A DNA stretch of 64,000 nucleotides from Erwinia tasmaniensis Et1/99 (GCF_000026185.1 NC_010694.1:3596001-3660000); one strand, 5' to 3'; counted from the first letter of the stretch, positions 17,909 through 30,814 are shown. The notes: a model not told the origin generated them from the sequence alone. Program-made: numbers and translations.

Positions 17909-19342
17909 TTACAACAAACGCTGATAGAGATCGCGGTAGGCCACCGCCGCCACCTGCCAGCTAAAATCCATCCCCATGGCCTGGCGCTGGACATAGCGCC
18001 ACAGCGAAGGACGGGACCACAGTACGAAAGAACGTCGAATAGCGCGCAGTAACGACCAGGCATTGCTGTCTTCGAAGGAAAATCCGCTGGCAATGCCATC
18101 AGCCAGATTTTCCAGTGAACAGTCGTTCACCGTATCTGCCAGTCCCCCGGTGCGCCGCACCAGCGGCAGCGTGCCGTACTTCAGGGCATACAGCTGCGTC
18201 AGCCCACAGGGTTCAAAGCGGCTCGGCACCAAAATAACATCGGCACCGCCCATAATGCGGTGCGAGAACGCCTCGTGATAGCCGATTTGTACCCCGACCT
18301 GGCCCGGATTTTCCGCCGCTGCCGCCAGAAATCCCTGCTGTAACTCGGCATCGCCTGCACCCAGCACGACCAGCTGCCCACCCTGTTCCAGCAGGCCGGG
18401 CAGCGCCTCCAGCACCAGATCAAGCCCTTTCTGTTTGGTTAAGCGACTGACTACCGCGAAGATCGGCGCTTTTTCGTCGATCTTCAACCCCATCGCAATT
18501 TGTAACTGCCGTTTGTTTTCCCGTTTGGCATCCAGCACGTCACGGTTATAGCGTGCCGCCAGCAGCAGATCGTGCGCCGGATTCCAGATTGCCGGGTCGA
18601 CGCCGTTGAGAATGCCGCTGAGTCGCCCCTCCAGCAGGCGCTGTTTCAGCAGCCCCTCCATGCCGTAGCCAAACTCTGGCTGAGTAATTTCCCGGGCGTA
18701 GGTAGGACTGACTGCGGTGACATGGTCGGCATAGAACAGGCCGGCCTTGAGATAGGAGATCTGGCCGTGGAACTCCATTCCGTACACATCGAAAAATGAA
18801 TGCGGCAGCTGGATTTGCTCCATGTGGCGGGCGTTGAACAACCCCTGATAGGCCAGGTTATGCACGGTAAATACCGATTTGGCCGGCCGCCCGCGTGCCG
18901 CAAGGTAGGCGCAGGAAAGCCCGGCGTGCCAGTCATGCGCATGCACCACCTCCGGCCGCCACCATGGATCCAGCCCGCAGGCCAGCTCGCAGCTTACCCA
19001 CCCCAGCAGCGCAAAGCGCAGGTAGTTGTCGCTATAGGCATATTGTGATTCATCGTGATAGGGGCTGCCGGGGCGATCGTACAGCCCCGGCGCATCGATC
19101 AAATAGATGCCCACGCCATTAAAATGACCAAAATGTAGCTCGACATAGCCAGCAAAAGTTTGCAGCTGCGCCACCACCTGGATTTGCGTAATCCCTTTTT
19201 TCAAATCGGGGAATGCCGGCAGTAACACTCGCGTATCGTCTCCCGCTGCAATTTGCGCCGCAGGTAATGCCCCAACCACATCAGCAAGCCCGCCGGTTTT
19301 CAGCAGCGGGAAAAGTTCTGAACAGACATGTAACACCTGCAT
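17909..19342 (-). CDS. glgA: Glycogen synthase (ADP-glucose dependent)
   Basis: GlgA adds glucosyl units from ADP-glucose to the non-reducing ends of glycogen. The start at [24 protein letters not shown] gives 477 residues as in E. coli and places the [13 protein letters not shown]-glucose motif at about residues 15-24. A second motif of this GT5 family, [10 protein letters not shown], is near residue 380. [17 protein letters not shown] and the HAHDWHAGL segment are also present. It sits between glgC and glgP in the operon. Confidence 0.97.
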   Translation of the reverse strand: MQVLHVCSELFPLLKTGGLADVVGALPAAQIAAGDDTRVLLPAFPDLKKGITQIQVVAQLQTFAGYVELHFGHFNGVGIYLIDAPGLYDRPGSPYHDESQYAYSDNYLRFALLGWVSCELACGLDPWWRPEVVHAHDWHAGLSCAYLAARGRPAKSVFTVHNLAYQGLFNARHMEQIQLPHSFFDVYGMEFHGQISYLKAGLFYADHVTAVSPTYAREITQPEFGYGMEGLLKQRLLEGRLSGILNGVDPAIWNPAHDLLLAARYNRDVLDAKRENKRQLQIAMGLKIDEKAPIFAVVSRLTKQKGLDLVLEALPGLLEQGGQLVVLGAGDAELQQGFLAAAAENPGQVGVQIGYHEAFSHRIMGGADVILVPSRFEPCGLTQLYALKYGTLPLVRRTGGLADTVNDCSLENLADGIASGFSFEDSNAWSLLRAIRRSFVLWSRPSLWRYVQRQAMGMDFSWQVAAVAYRDLYQRLL

Positions 19343-19396
19343 TATTGGCTCCTGTAAAATGCCGAACGCGACCTGCAACAGGCCATACCCGCCCGG

Positions 19397-20683
19397 TTAA
19401 CGCCAGCCAAGTTTTGCCAGCATGGTAGTTGTGACCAGCACAATCCCCTCTTCCGATCGATGGAAACGCCGGGCGTCATCATCCGGATTTTCACCAATCA
19501 CCGTCCCCTCAGGCAGCACGCAGGCGCGGTCAATCACACAGCGACGCAGACGGCAGGAACGTCCCACCACCACATCCGGCAGCAGTACCGACGACTCAAT
19601 ATTGCAAAAGGAGTTAATACGAACCCGTGAAAACAGCACCGAATTGACCACCACCGAGCCGGAGATAATGCATCCGCCTGATACCAGTGAATTCATCGTC
19701 ATCCCGTGGCTGCCGGAGCGATCCTGAACAAATTTGGCGGGCGGCAGCGGTTCCATATGGGTATGGATCGGCCAGTTACCGTCATACATATCCAGTTCCG
19801 GCATCACCGAGGCCAGATCAAGATTGGCCTTCCAGTAAGCCTCCAGCGTGCCGACATCGCGCCAGTAAGGTTCTGCGCTCTCATCCTGTTGGACGCACGA
19901 GAGTGAAAAGGAGTGCGCCAGCGCCTCACCGCTGGCGACGATTTTTGGCAGCAGATCCTGGCCAAAGTCGTGCGTCGACTGCGGCAGCTGCTGGTCATGC
20001 TCCAGCAGATCGAAGAGATATTCAGCATCAAACACATAGATACCCATACTGGCCAGCGCATGACTGCCGTTGCCGGGCATCGACGGTGGGTTAGCCGGTT
20101 TTTCAAGGAATTCTAAGACCTTGTTGTTGTCATCCACCTTCATCACGCCAAAAGCGCTGGCTTCCTCCAGCGGCACCGGCAGACAGGCAATGGTGCAGCG
20201 TGCGCCGTTTTCAACGTGGTCGATCAGCATGCGCGAGTAGTCCATTTTGTAGATGTGGTCACCGGCAAGGATGACGATGTACTGCGCACGGTAGCGACGG
20301 ATGATGTCCAGATTCTGCGTCACCGCATCGGCCGTACCGCGATACCAGTGATCGGTCGCCAGACGCTGCTGCGCGGGGAGCAGGTCGACAAACTCGTTCA
20401 TCTCTTCGTTCAGGAAAGACCAGCCACGCTGAATATGCTGCACCAGCGTGTGCGACTGGTACTGGGTACAGACCGCAATACGCCGGATACCCGAGTTAAG
20501 ACAGTTAGATAGCGCGAAATCGATGATGCGGTATTTTCCGCCGAAATGAACCGCCGGTTTTGCACGTTTGGCGGTCAGGTCCTTTAACCGCGTTCCGCGA
20601 CCACCAGCAAGGATCAGGGCTACAGTTTGTGTTGGCAGCTGTCTTGCCAGCATCACAGGGTCATTCTTCTCTAATTTCACCAT
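19397..20683 (-). CDS. glgC: Glucose-1-phosphate adenylyltransferase
   Basis: GlgC makes ADP-glucose from glucose 1-phosphate and ATP, the committed step of glycogen synthesis, controlled in related bacteria by fructose 1,6-bisphosphate and AMP. The 428 residues compare with 431 in E. coli. The nucleotide motif is [24 protein letters not shown]. The lysine of the activator region near the N-terminus ([14 protein letters not shown]) and the left-handed beta-helix C-terminal domain ([20 protein letters not shown]) are recognisable. It lies between glgX and glgA. Confidence 0.97.
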   Translation of the reverse strand: MVKLEKNDPVMLARQLPTQTVALILAGGRGTRLKDLTAKRAKPAVHFGGKYRIIDFALSNCLNSGIRRIAVCTQYQSHTLVQHIQRGWSFLNEEMNEFVDLLPAQQRLATDHWYRGTADAVTQNLDIIRRYRAQYIVILAGDHIYKMDYSRMLIDHVENGARCTIACLPVPLEEASAFGVMKVDDNNKVLEFLEKPANPPSMPGNGSHALASMGIYVFDAEYLFDLLEHDQQLPQSTHDFGQDLLPKIVASGEALAHSFSLSCVQQDESAEPYWRDVGTLEAYWKANLDLASVMPELDMYDGNWPIHTHMEPLPPAKFVQDRSGSHGMTMNSLVSGGCIISGSVVVNSVLFSRVRINSFCNIESSVLLPDVVVGRSCRLRRCVIDRACVLPEGTVIGENPDDDARRFHRSEEGIVLVTTTMLAKLGWR

Positions 20684-20695
20684 GCCTGACTCCTA

Positions 20696-22671
<1,976 letters not shown>

Positions 22672-22672
<1 letters not shown>

Positions 22673-24855
22673 TATGCCTCCCGTACCAGCCATAGCGTTG
22701 CCAGCGGCGGCAGCGTCAGGCTCAGGGAGTGGCTGCGGTTATGGCTGCCCCATTCATCGGTACTGACCGCACCGAGGTTGCCGACATTACTGCCGTGATA
22801 ATGGCCGGAGTCGGTATTCAGCACCTCGCGCCAGCGCCCTGCCTGCGACACGCCAAAGCGATAGTCATGGCGTGTTACCGGGGTGAAATTACTGGCAACA
22901 ATCAGTTCATTGCCGTCGCAATCGCGGCGCACAAAGACAAATACCGAGTTATCGACGTCATCCACCACCAGCCATTCAAACCCCGCCGGGTCAAAATCCT
23001 GCTGATACAACGGCGGCTGTGCACGGTAGGTGTGATTCAGATCGCGCACCAGGCGCTGTACGCCGTGATGCCAGCCGTCTTCCCCTTCCAGTAAATGCCA
23101 GTCCAGACTGGTGTCGTGGTTCCACTCTTTGCCCTGGGCGAATTCGTTGCCCATAAACAGCAGTTTTTTGCCGGGAAAGCCGAACATCCAGCCGTAGTAG
23201 GCGCGCAGATTGGCAAACTTCTGCCAGGCATCCCCCGGCATACGGTCGAGGATTGAACCCTTGCCGTGTACCACTTCATCGTGAGAAAGCGGCAGCACAA
23301 AGTTTTCTGTGTTGTTGTACAGCATGCCAAAGGTCATCAGATTATGATGATGGCGGCGATAGATCGGGTCGAGCTTCATATAGTCCAGCGTGTCGTGCAT
23401 CCAGCCGAGATCCCATTTAAACCAGAACCCCAACCCGCCCGTTTCCGGCGGGCGCGATACGCCGTTAAAATCCGTTGATTCTTCGGCGATGCTGATCGCC
23501 CCAGGCGCGGCGTGGCCGAGCGTATGGTTGGTATAGCGCAGAAAAGCGATGGCCTCGAGGTTTTCCCGTCCGCCGAAATGGTTCGGCACCCATTCCCCGT
23601 CGGTACGGCTGTAGTCGCGGTAGATCATTGACGCCACCGCATCCACACGCAGCCCGTCAATGCCAAAGCGCTCGATCCAATACAGCGCATTACCCGCCAG
23701 ATAGTTACTGACTTCGCGGCGGCCAAAGTTATAAATCAGCGTATTCCAGTCCTGATGAAAGCCTTCCCGCGGGTCGCCGTGTTCATACAGCTCGCTGCCG
23801 TCAAACTTCGCCAGGCCGAAATCATCCGCAGGAAAATGGCCGGGCACCCAGTCCAGCAGGACGTTTAGCCCAGCCTGATGGGCGGCGGTAATAAACGCAC
23901 GGAAATCATCGCGCGTGCCAAAACGTCGGGTGGGCGCGTACATGCCCAGCGGCTGATAGCCCCAGCTGCCGTCAAACGGATGCTCATTGACCGGCATCAA
24001 TTCAAGATGGGTAAAACCCATCTCTTTGGCATAGGGCACCAGCTGTTGCGCCAGCTCCTGATAACTTAGCCAATAATGGTTATCGGTATGCCGCCGCCAG
24101 GAGCCGAGGTGTACTTCATAGATGGAAATCGGCGCATCGAAGCCGTTGGCGCGCTGGCGCTGGGGCGATAGCGTGGTCTTTTCAGGGATACCGCAAATCA
24201 CCGATGCGCTTTGCGGGCGCATCTGCGCTTCAAACGCATAGGGATCGGCCTTCAGCCGTAGCTGACCGTGATTATCGATGATGTCGAATTTGTAGAGCTG
24301 CCCATCACGCGCTCCGGGAATAAACAGCTCCCAGACCCCCAGTTCGCGCCGCAGGCGCATCGGGTGGCGACGTCCATCCCAGTAGTTGAACTCGCCGACC
24401 ACGGAAACACGCTGCGCATTAGGTGCCCAGACGGCAAAGCGCGTGCCGGTGACGCCATCAATCACACAGCCGTGAGCGCCCAGGGTTTCATAGGGGCGCA
24501 GATGCGTTCCTTCCGCCAACAGCCAGCTGTCCATTTCTGGCAGCAGCGGGCCAAAACGATAAGCATCATCGATCAGAGTTTGCTGACCGTGCCAGGTGAC
24601 GGCCAGCTGATAACGAAACGGCTTTTTACGCCTGGGTATCACCGCATGAAAAAAACCACACGCGTCAAGGCACTCAAGCTGCACGCATGGATTACCGGTG
24701 CGGGTGTCGATAACCCAGACTTCGCTGGCGTCTGGCAACAGGGCGCGCACCTCCAGACCGAGGTGGGTTTGGTGCATCCCCAGGACGGAAAAGGGATCGG
24801 CAAAGTGACCGGAGACAACTGCATTAATGACATGACGATCCACTAGCTCTGACAT
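22672..24855 (-). CDS. glgB: 1,4-alpha-glucan branching enzyme
   Basis: GlgB creates alpha-1,6 branches in glycogen. From [16 protein letters not shown] it has 727 residues (728 in E. coli). Two N-terminal carbohydrate-binding domains precede the GH13 barrel with [31 protein letters not shown] (nucleophile Asp), [15 protein letters not shown] (Glu) and [15 protein letters not shown] (third Asp). It is the first gene of the glgBXCAP operon. The longer frame upstream of the chosen ATG has no support, and the 410 bp in front must hold the operon promoter. Confidence 0.97.
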
Positions 24856-25265
24856 GGTGTTCTTCCCGTGAAGGTCGGCAGGCGACGGGCGATACCCGAT
24901 AGCGGGCATCACCAATGCACTGTTATTTATTGAGCCTTAAACACGCTGGCAGGGCTGGTAGATCTCCATGAAAAAGCCGCCGCAGCGCATGACAAACTGG
25001 CGTTACAAAAGAGAACATTCGGGACGATGACTTTTTTAAGCATAGCCAGTGTAATAGCAATATTCAGGCTCAAATGAGACAAATGTCTCTATTTCAGATT
25101 AAGGCGATATCAGCAGAGATAAGGGCAGATTCAACGGCAGGTTTCCCCTGCGGTGAAGACGTTGACATTGCCTGTTGAAAGGGCGTACGACAGAAGATGC
25201 AGACAGAGAGAATCAATCTATAGTGGAAATATTCCCCCGCCTGATACGGGGGAAATTCGTCGGAA
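24856..25265. other. glgB-asd intergenic region
   Basis: This 410-bp stretch holds no convincing gene on either strand. It must contain the glgBXCAP promoter and ends with the asd terminator hairpin at 25233-25255. Unlike E. coli, where asd and glgB are close neighbours with little extra DNA, I see no other marked signal here. Confidence 0.5.
25233..25255 (-). terminator. Probable asd terminator
   Basis: On the minus strand TTCCCCC pairs with GGGGGAA across a 9-nt loop and is followed by a short TATTT stretch. It lies about 10 bp after the asd stop. The T-run is weak, so termination may be incomplete. Confidence 0.55.
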
Positions 25266-26375
25266 TTAATTCACCAGCAGGCGCAGCATGCGGCGCAGCG
25301 GTTCGGCGGCACCCCATAGCAGCTGGTCACCCACGGTGAAGGCCGAGAGATATTCCGGCCCCATATTCAGCTTACGTAAACGACCAACCGGCGTATTCAG
25401 CGTACCGGTTACCGCCGCTGGCGTCAGCTCACGCAGGGTGATGTCACGATCGTTTGGCACCACTTTTACCCATGGGTTATGATCGCCCAGCAGCCGTTCG
25501 ATTTCTGCCAGCGGCAGATCTTTTTTCAACTTCAGGGTAAATGCCTGGCTGTGGCAGCGTAACGCACCCACGCGCACGCAAAGGCCATCAACCGGGATAG
25601 TATGGCTGGTGCGCAGAATTTTGTTGGTTTCGGCCTGCCCCTTCCACTCTTCACGCGTCTGGCCATTTTCCAGCGGCTTATCGATCCACGGGATCAGGCT
25701 GCCCGCCAGCGGCACGCCGAAATTGTCGGTTGGCAGCACGCCGCTGCGCCCCATTTCGGTCACTTTACGCTCGATATCGAGGATAGCGGAAGCCGGATTT
25801 TGCAGCTCTTTTGCCACATTGTCGTGCAGCATCCCCATCTGGGTGAGCAGTTCGCGCATATGACGCGCCCCGCCGCCAGAAGCCGCCTGATAGGTGGCAA
25901 CAGAAGCCCACTCCACCAGGTTATTGGCAAACAGACCGCCCAGCGACATCAGCATCAGACTGACGGTGCAGTTACCGCCAACAAAGGTTTTCACTCCGCG
26001 CTCCAGACCGTCACGGATCACCTGATGGTTAACCGGGTCGAGGATAATAATCGCATCGTCTGCCATGCGCAGCGTTGAGGCAGCATCAATCCAGTAGCCC
26101 TGCCAGCCCGCAGCACGCAGCTTAGGATAAATGTCGCTGGTATAGTCACCCCCCTGACAGGTAATGATGATATCCAGCGCTTTCAGCGCCTCAATGTCGC
26201 TGGCATCCTGTAGCGTGCCCGTCGACTGCCCGCCAACACTCGGTGCCGCCTGGCCATGCTGGGAGGTAGAGAAAAACACCGGGCGAATCACATCAAAATC
26301 ACGCTCTTCGCTCATGCGCTGCATCAGCACGGAACCCACCATACCGCGCCAGCCTATCAGCCCTACTGTTTTCAT
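25266..26375 (-). CDS. asd: Aspartate-semialdehyde dehydrogenase
   Basis: Asd reduces aspartyl phosphate to aspartate semialdehyde, the branch point to lysine and diaminopimelate, methionine and threonine. It is 369 residues. The NADP-binding N-terminus reads [18 protein letters not shown], the catalytic Cys is residue 136 in [15 protein letters not shown], and the substrate-side [12 protein letters not shown] segment carries the catalytic His. In E. coli yhgN lies between asd and gntU. Here asd is next to gntU, separated by 187 bp containing a long inverted repeat. Confidence 0.97.
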   Translation of the reverse strand: MKTVGLIGWRGMVGSVLMQRMSEERDFDVIRPVFFSTSQHGQAAPSVGGQSTGTLQDASDIEALKALDIIITCQGGDYTSDIYPKLRAAGWQGYWIDAASTLRMADDAIIILDPVNHQVIRDGLERGVKTFVGGNCTVSLMLMSLGGLFANNLVEWASVATYQAASGGGARHMRELLTQMGMLHDNVAKELQNPASAILDIERKVTEMGRSGVLPTDNFGVPLAGSLIPWIDKPLENGQTREEWKGQAETNKILRTSHTIPVDGLCVRVGALRCHSQAFTLKLKKDLPLAEIERLLGDHNPWVKVVPNDRDITLRELTPAAVTGTLNTPVGRLRKLNMGPEYLSAFTVGDQLLWGAAEPLRRMLRLLVN

Positions 26376-26510
26376 GTTAAACCTGCTTCAGGCGACCTGA
26401 CTTATCGGCTACGCCTGACCTGTTAGAGTGAAAAAATCAGAGTTAAACCTTACAAGTTGCAGAAAAAGTGGCAAGTGAATTAAATCAATAAGCCGCTTTT
26501 TTTTAGCAGC

Positions 26511-26550
26511 GCTGCTTATAATCGGCGATAAACCGTCGATTATAAGCAGC
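26511..26550. repeat. 14-bp perfect inverted repeat between gntU and asd
   Basis: GCTGCTTATAATCG (26511-26524) is repeated inverted at 26537-26550 across a 12-nt loop. On the minus strand it follows the gntU stop by about 12 bp, so it may end or stabilise the gntKU transcript. It is not followed by T on that strand but by GCTGCT and then eight A residues, so it is not a standard terminator. It could instead be a regulatory structure in the asd leader. Confidence 0.6.
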
Positions 26551-26562
26551 GTGCGGCAGACG

Positions 26563-27903
26563 CTATGACAGCAGCTCGAAGGCGACCATCCCGACAATCG
26601 CCCCCACGGTGCCAAGGATGGTTTCCATCAGCGTCCAGGTTTTCAGCGTCTGCCCTTCGCTAGCCCCGGTAAAGCGGCCAAACAGCCAGAAGCCTGCGTC
26701 GTTAACGTGGCTACAAATAATTGAGCCACCGGCAATACAGATCGACAGCGCGGCCATCTGCGCGCCGGAATAATGCAACGGCTCAATCACCGGCATAATC
26801 AGGCCGACGGCGGTCAGACAGGCAACGGTCGCAGAGCCCTGGATAATGCGTACCGCGCCCGCCAGCACAAAACACGCCAGCGCTACCGGTAAACCCGCCC
26901 CGGTCAGCGCATTGCCCAACGCCGGGCCAACGCCGGAATCCACCAGAACCTGCTTAAAGACGCCGCCAGCACCGATAACCAGCAGGATAATGCCCGCAGG
27001 CTGTAGCGCCGCGCCGCAAATCTGCATCACGCGCTCTTTGTCCATGCCCTGACGATAAGCCAGGCCATAAATGGCCACCAGACAGGCCAGCAAAATGGCG
27101 GTGAACGGATGGCCAATAAACTCCAGCCACTCATACAGGCTGGTGCCCGGCGTGGTGAAACGCGCGCCGATGGTCTTTAATCCCACCAGGATCAGCGGAA
27201 ACAGGATCAGCGACAGGCTGAAGCCAAATGACGGCAGTTTGCTTTCATCAAACTCGGGGTGGTCACCTTCAGAAGGCAGACCAAACCGGACGTGCTGACT
27301 GATAAAGCGGCCAAACAGCGGCCCGGCAATCAGCATCCCCGGAATGGCGGCACACAGCCCCAGCAGGATCATCCAGCCAAAGTCGGCGTGCATCTGTGAC
27401 GCCAGCAGCATCGGTGCCGGCCCAGGCAGCAGGAAGGCCGCAGAGGCGGCTACCCCGGCAAACAGCGGGATCACCAGCTTCACCAGGTTGTCTCCGGTGC
27501 GGCGGGCGACGGCAAAAGCAATACTGATTAATAAGACCACCGCCACTTCAAAAAATAGCGGCAGGGCGCAAATCAGCCCGGCGATCCCCATCGCGTAGTG
27601 GGCGCGACTTTCACCAAAGGTTTTCAGCATGCGGATAGCGATTTGATCGACCGCGCCGGTTTCATGCAGGATTTTGCCAAACATCGCCCCAAGCGCGACG
27701 ACGATAGCCAGAAATCCGAGCGTGCCACCCATGCCCTTCTGCATGGTATCGGCGATTTTATCCAGCGGCATCCCGGAAAACAGCCCCGCACCAATGGAGA
27801 CCAGCATCAGCGCCACGAAAGCGTGCATACGCGCTTTCATCACCAAAAACAGCAGCAGCAGCACCGAACCCGCCGCGGTAAAGACCAGCGTTGCAGTACT
27901 CAT
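26563..27903 (-). CDS. gntU: Low-affinity gluconate/H+ symporter
   Basis: GntU takes up gluconate through the inner membrane. The 446 residues, the E. coli length, form about 12-14 hydrophobic helices of the GntP family, with landmarks MGGTLGFLAIVVALGAMFGKILHETGAVDQIA, PLFFEVAVVLLISIAFA, IQGSATVACLTAVGLI and SHVNDAGFWLFGRFTGASEGQTLKTWT. The ATG overlaps the gntK stop (ATGA), so the two genes are coupled. Expression should follow GntR control from the gntK promoter. Confidence 0.95.
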   Translation of the reverse strand: MSTATLVFTAAGSVLLLLFLVMKARMHAFVALMLVSIGAGLFSGMPLDKIADTMQKGMGGTLGFLAIVVALGAMFGKILHETGAVDQIAIRMLKTFGESRAHYAMGIAGLICALPLFFEVAVVLLISIAFAVARRTGDNLVKLVIPLFAGVAASAAFLLPGPAPMLLASQMHADFGWMILLGLCAAIPGMLIAGPLFGRFISQHVRFGLPSEGDHPEFDESKLPSFGFSLSLILFPLILVGLKTIGARFTTPGTSLYEWLEFIGHPFTAILLACLVAIYGLAYRQGMDKERVMQICGAALQPAGIILLVIGAGGVFKQVLVDSGVGPALGNALTGAGLPVALACFVLAGAVRIIQGSATVACLTAVGLIMPVIEPLHYSGAQMAALSICIAGGSIICSHVNDAGFWLFGRFTGASEGQTLKTWTLMETILGTVGAIVGMVAFELLS

Positions 27904-28448
27904 GGTGCCCTACCTATTTGCGAGATGGCTGTATCAATGGTTTCCAGCGTGGTGGAGACGACCGCGTCCAACGGCTGATGAATATCGACCACCCGCACAT
28001 CGCTTTCGTCGTCGCCCGGCTGCTCCAGCGTGGCAAACTGTGTCACCAGCATCTGGGGTTTAAAGAAGTGCCCTTTGCGCGCGCGCAGGCGCGATTCGAT
28101 GGTATCGAAATCCCCTTTCAGGTAAACGAACGAAAGATTCGGATTCCCCTTGCGCAAAATATCGCGATAACTTTTTTTCAGCGCCGAGCAGACAATCAGT
28201 GAAACCGCATTGGTGCGCTGCATAGCAAACGCCGCATCGTTGATTGCCTGTAGCCACGGACGACGGTCGTCGTCATTGAGCGGATGACCGGCGGACATTT
28301 TTTCGATATTAACGCGTGGATGCAGGAAGTCACCGTCAAGGAACGCCGCCTTCAGCTGATAAGCCACCGCATTGGCAACGGCGGACTTGCCGCTACCGGA
28401 TACGCCCATCAGCACAAACACATGATTGGACGGAGAAGATGTATTCAT
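27900..28448 (-). CDS. gntK: Gluconokinase
   Basis: GntK phosphorylates gluconate to 6-phosphogluconate, which feeds the pentose phosphate and Entner-Doudoroff routes. From the ATG of MNTSSPSNHVFVLMGVSGSGKSAVA it is 182 residues. The Walker A loop GVSGSGKS lies near residue 18, followed by FLDGDFLHPRVNIEKMSAGHPLNDDDR and CSALKKSYRD, typical of the family. The stop overlaps the gntU start. A GntR operator lies about 45 bp upstream. Confidence 0.95.
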   Translation of the reverse strand: MNTSSPSNHVFVLMGVSGSGKSAVANAVAYQLKAAFLDGDFLHPRVNIEKMSAGHPLNDDDRRPWLQAINDAAFAMQRTNAVSLIVCSALKKSYRDILRKGNPNLSFVYLKGDFDTIESRLRARKGHFFKPQMLVTQFATLEQPGDDESDVRVVDIHQPLDAVVSTTLETIDTAISQIGRAP

Positions 28449-28490
28449 TATTTTGTTGCTCCGGCAGAAATGGACAGCCATACCAGCTGC

Positions 28491-28507
28491 ATTGTTATCG
28501 GTAACAT
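28491..28507 (-). promoter_or_regulatory. GntR operator upstream of gntK
   Basis: The minus strand reads ATGTTACCGATAACAAT, very close to the E. coli GntR consensus ATGTTACCGATAACAG. The core TGTTA/TAACA is an inverted repeat. The site is placed to repress gntKU until gluconate is present. Confidence 0.8.
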
Positions 28508-28628
28508 TGTTAGTGCCCGGATAGGTGATGGCAACCGCCTTATCGGAAAAAACTGGTAAATGTGAGGAGCATCAAAAAACGAACAGAATCAGACGGGAAG
28601 TGGCACAAAGAGGTAATACGGCCGCGCA

Positions 28629-28648
28629 GCGTGGTGATTTCACCACGC
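28629..28648. repeat. Short inverted repeat between gntR and gntK
   Basis: GCGTGGTG-attt-CACCACGC forms an 8-bp stem with a four-base loop in the gntR-gntK gap, about 90 bp after the gntR stop. It lacks a T-run on either strand. It could be a weak terminator, a mRNA 3' stabiliser or a binding site; I cannot tell which. Confidence 0.35.
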
Positions 28649-28720
28649 CCCTGCGCCAGTCAGCAGGCAATGGTTGCCGGTTCAGCGCGGCCGTAGCGAA
28701 GAGGCCAAAGCCCCTTTTTT

Positions 28721-29716
28721 TCAGATACTTTCACCCGGAAAAATGGTAAATCCGACATCCACAGGTTGCTGAGTCACACGTTCCCCACGGATGCGCGCAA
28801 GCAGCAGCTCCGCCGCCTGGTGACCAATACGTTCACGCGGCGTTTGCACCGTGGCCAGCCGGGGTGCCACTACCCGTGCGATATCGTGGCCGTGGAATCC
28901 GGCGATGGCCATCTGCTGCGGCACGCGCAGCCCCTGGCGCTGGCACTCAAACATTGCCCCCACGGCCAGATCGTCGTTGGTACAGAACAGGCTGTCGGTT
29001 TGCGGATAGCGCTTCTGCGCCTCGCATAGCAGCATGGCTCCGGCGGAAAAAGAGGACGCCGCTTCCATCATGACGCTCTTTGGCTCCAGCCCCGCTTCCA
29101 GCATAGCCAGGCGATAGCCCTGCTCTTTCTGCAAGGTGCGCTCGTCGAGGCGAGCACCAAGGTACACCGTGTGCCGGTAGCCTTTTTTCAGGATAGCCTG
29201 GGTCATCTGCCGCGCCGCCTCGACGTTATCGATCCCCACCGCCATATCAAGACAGGGCGAGGTACAGTCCATTGTCTCCACCACCGGAATGCCGGCGGTT
29301 TCAATCATGCGCAGGCTGGCAGCGGTGTGGGTGCGTTCGGTGAGGATCAGCCCGTCAATATTCCACGCCAGCAGAGAACGTAGCTGCAGCTCTTCTTTCT
29401 CGGCGCTGTAGCCGAAGTGGCCCAACATCGTCTGGTAACCTGCTCTGTCGGTCACGGTTTCAATACCGCGCAGCACGTCGGCAAAGACCTGGTTGGTCAG
29501 AGAGGGCAGCAGCACGCCAATCGCCCGACTGGTGGCATTGGACAGCATATCCGGGGCGCGATTGGGTATATAGCCAAGTTCATCCAGCGCGGCGGCGATC
29601 CTGCTCTGCAATGCGGCAGAGACCTGATCAGGATGACGCAGATAACGGCTAACGGTCATTTTTGTAATGCCGATGCGATCGGCAACATCCTGTAATCCTG
29701 GTCTTTTTTTCTTCAT
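28721..29716 (-). CDS. gntR: Gluconate utilisation repressor GntR (LacI family)
   Basis: A 331-residue LacI-family repressor of the gluconate regulon, released by gluconate. The N-terminal helix-turn-helix reads LQDVADRIGITKMTVSRYLRHPDQV, with the hinge GYIPNRAPDMLSNATSRAIGV. The effector domain follows, with GIDNVEAARQMT and the CTNDDLAVGAMFECQRQG and GFHGHDIARV motifs. It precedes gntK in the same direction, with an operator in the 272-bp gap. Confidence 0.96.
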   Translation of the reverse strand: MKKKRPGLQDVADRIGITKMTVSRYLRHPDQVSAALQSRIAAALDELGYIPNRAPDMLSNATSRAIGVLLPSLTNQVFADVLRGIETVTDRAGYQTMLGHFGYSAEKEELQLRSLLAWNIDGLILTERTHTAASLRMIETAGIPVVETMDCTSPCLDMAVGIDNVEAARQMTQAILKKGYRHTVYLGARLDERTLQKEQGYRLAMLEAGLEPKSVMMEAASSFSAGAMLLCEAQKRYPQTDSLFCTNDDLAVGAMFECQRQGLRVPQQMAIAGFHGHDIARVVAPRLATVQTPRERIGHQAAELLLARIRGERVTQQPVDVGFTIFPGESI

Positions 29717-29828
29717 TTTCTTCAGCTGGCGGGAACGTGTTGTGCGGAGTGTAACAAAAAGCAGGCAATTGACGTTAACCCGAAGCTTACCGATGAATCT
29801 GCCTCACAGATTTGGCTCCGCCACCCAC

Positions 29829-29854
29829 AAAAAAGGGTGCGACTCAGCGCACCC
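29829..29854 (-). terminator. Rho-independent terminator after yhhW
   Basis: On the minus strand GGGTGCG-ctgagt-CGCACCC is followed by six T residues. It lies 18 bp beyond the yhhW stop, separating yhhW from gntR. Confidence 0.85.
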
Positions 29855-29871
29855 GGACGGGAAAAGGGTCT

Positions 29872-30567
29872 TTATACCGCAGGCAGATCGAACACCAGGA
29901 TCTCCGCAGCGGCATCGGCGGTCAGTGCAAGGGAGTGCTCATCCCAAATCGCCAGGGCATCACTGGTGGCCGCCTGTTGACCGTTAACGGTCACTTCACC
30001 TTTCACCACCTGGATCCAAATGCGGCGACCGTCAGCCACCTCAATACCGCCCTGCTCGCCCGCCTGCAATGCCCAGCGCGACAGCGTCATATCCTGGTAC
30101 ACTTTCAGCGATCCCTCACGCGCATCCGGCGAGAGCACCAGCTGGCGGCCCTGAACTTCATCAAAACGGCGCTGCGCGTAACGCGGTTCAATCCCGTTAC
30201 GTTCTGGGATAATCCAAATCTGATACAGATGCAGCGGCACGGTTTTGCTGGCGTTGTACTCCGAGTGACGCACGCCGGTGCCGGCGCTCATAATCTGAAA
30301 CTCGCCTGCCGGGATCTGCTCTTTATTACCCATACTGTCCTGATGCTCAACGGTGCCGGACAGCACATAGGTGAGAATTTCCATATCCTTATGGGGATGA
30401 GTGCCAAACCCCTGTCCGCCGTCGATCACATCTTCATTGATCACCCGCAGCGCCGAAAAGCCCATAAAGTTGGCATCGTAGTAATCCGCGAAAGAGAAGG
30501 TGTGATAGCTGTCCAGCCAGCCATGATTAGCATGACCGCGATCTTGTGCTTTACGTAGGTAAATCAT
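29872..30567 (-). CDS. yhhW: Pirin-like quercetin 2,3-dioxygenase YhhW
   Basis: A bicupin protein of 231 residues, the E. coli length. The metal-binding residues of the first cupin are visible: H57 and H59 in THPHKDMEI, and H101 and E103 in RHSEYN. The E. coli protein has quercetinase activity in vitro and its physiological role is unclear. Here it sits between gntR and ryhB. The oxidoreductase yhhX, its neighbour in E. coli, is missing. Confidence 0.93.
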   Translation of the reverse strand: MIYLRKAQDRGHANHGWLDSYHTFSFADYYDANFMGFSALRVINEDVIDGGQGFGTHPHKDMEILTYVLSGTVEHQDSMGNKEQIPAGEFQIMSAGTGVRHSEYNASKTVPLHLYQIWIIPERNGIEPRYAQRRFDEVQGRQLVLSPDAREGSLKVYQDMTLSRWALQAGEQGGIEVADGRRIWIQVVKGEVTVNGQQAATSDALAIWDEHSLALTADAAAEILVFDLPAV

Positions 30568-30714
30568 ATTCCGCTCTCCTCAAGGTTTTCACCCAGTCTG
30601 AACCCGGAGCGAGCCGGATGATAGCGGAGAAAATTGTCTTCTCTGTTCAAATTATTCGACGTAGCGGGCGGCATAATATCCGTGGAATGAGCATCACGAG
30701 GGGTGGATAACAGA

Positions 30715-30811
30715 CAAAAAAAAGCCAGCACCCGTGCTGGCTAAAAATATTGGAAGCAATGTGAGCAATGTCGTGCTTTTTCAGCTGGAACCGTGCATCC
30801 TGCTGAAAACG
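30715..30811 (-). ncRNA. ryhB: Iron-responsive small RNA RyhB
   Basis: The minus strand contains the conserved RyhB core AAAGCACGACATTGCTC immediately followed by ACATTGCTTCCA, then an AT-rich linker and the terminator hairpin AGCCAGCAC/GTGCTGGCT followed by eight T residues. The position beside yhhY matches E. coli, where ryhB lies between yhhX and yhhY. The 5' end near 30811 (GCG) is estimated from the -10-like TATTAT and from the E. coli start. RyhB pairs with mRNAs of iron-using proteins through Hfq when Fur is inactive. The 5' stem region differs from E. coli, while the pairing core is unchanged. Confidence 0.93.
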
Positions 30812-30814
30812 CAT

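Noticed and set aside
17887..18099. N-terminal extension of glgP giving 886 residues
   Set aside because: The extra 71 codons overlap the glgA coding region and the family starts at MNAPF, which has its own ribosome site.
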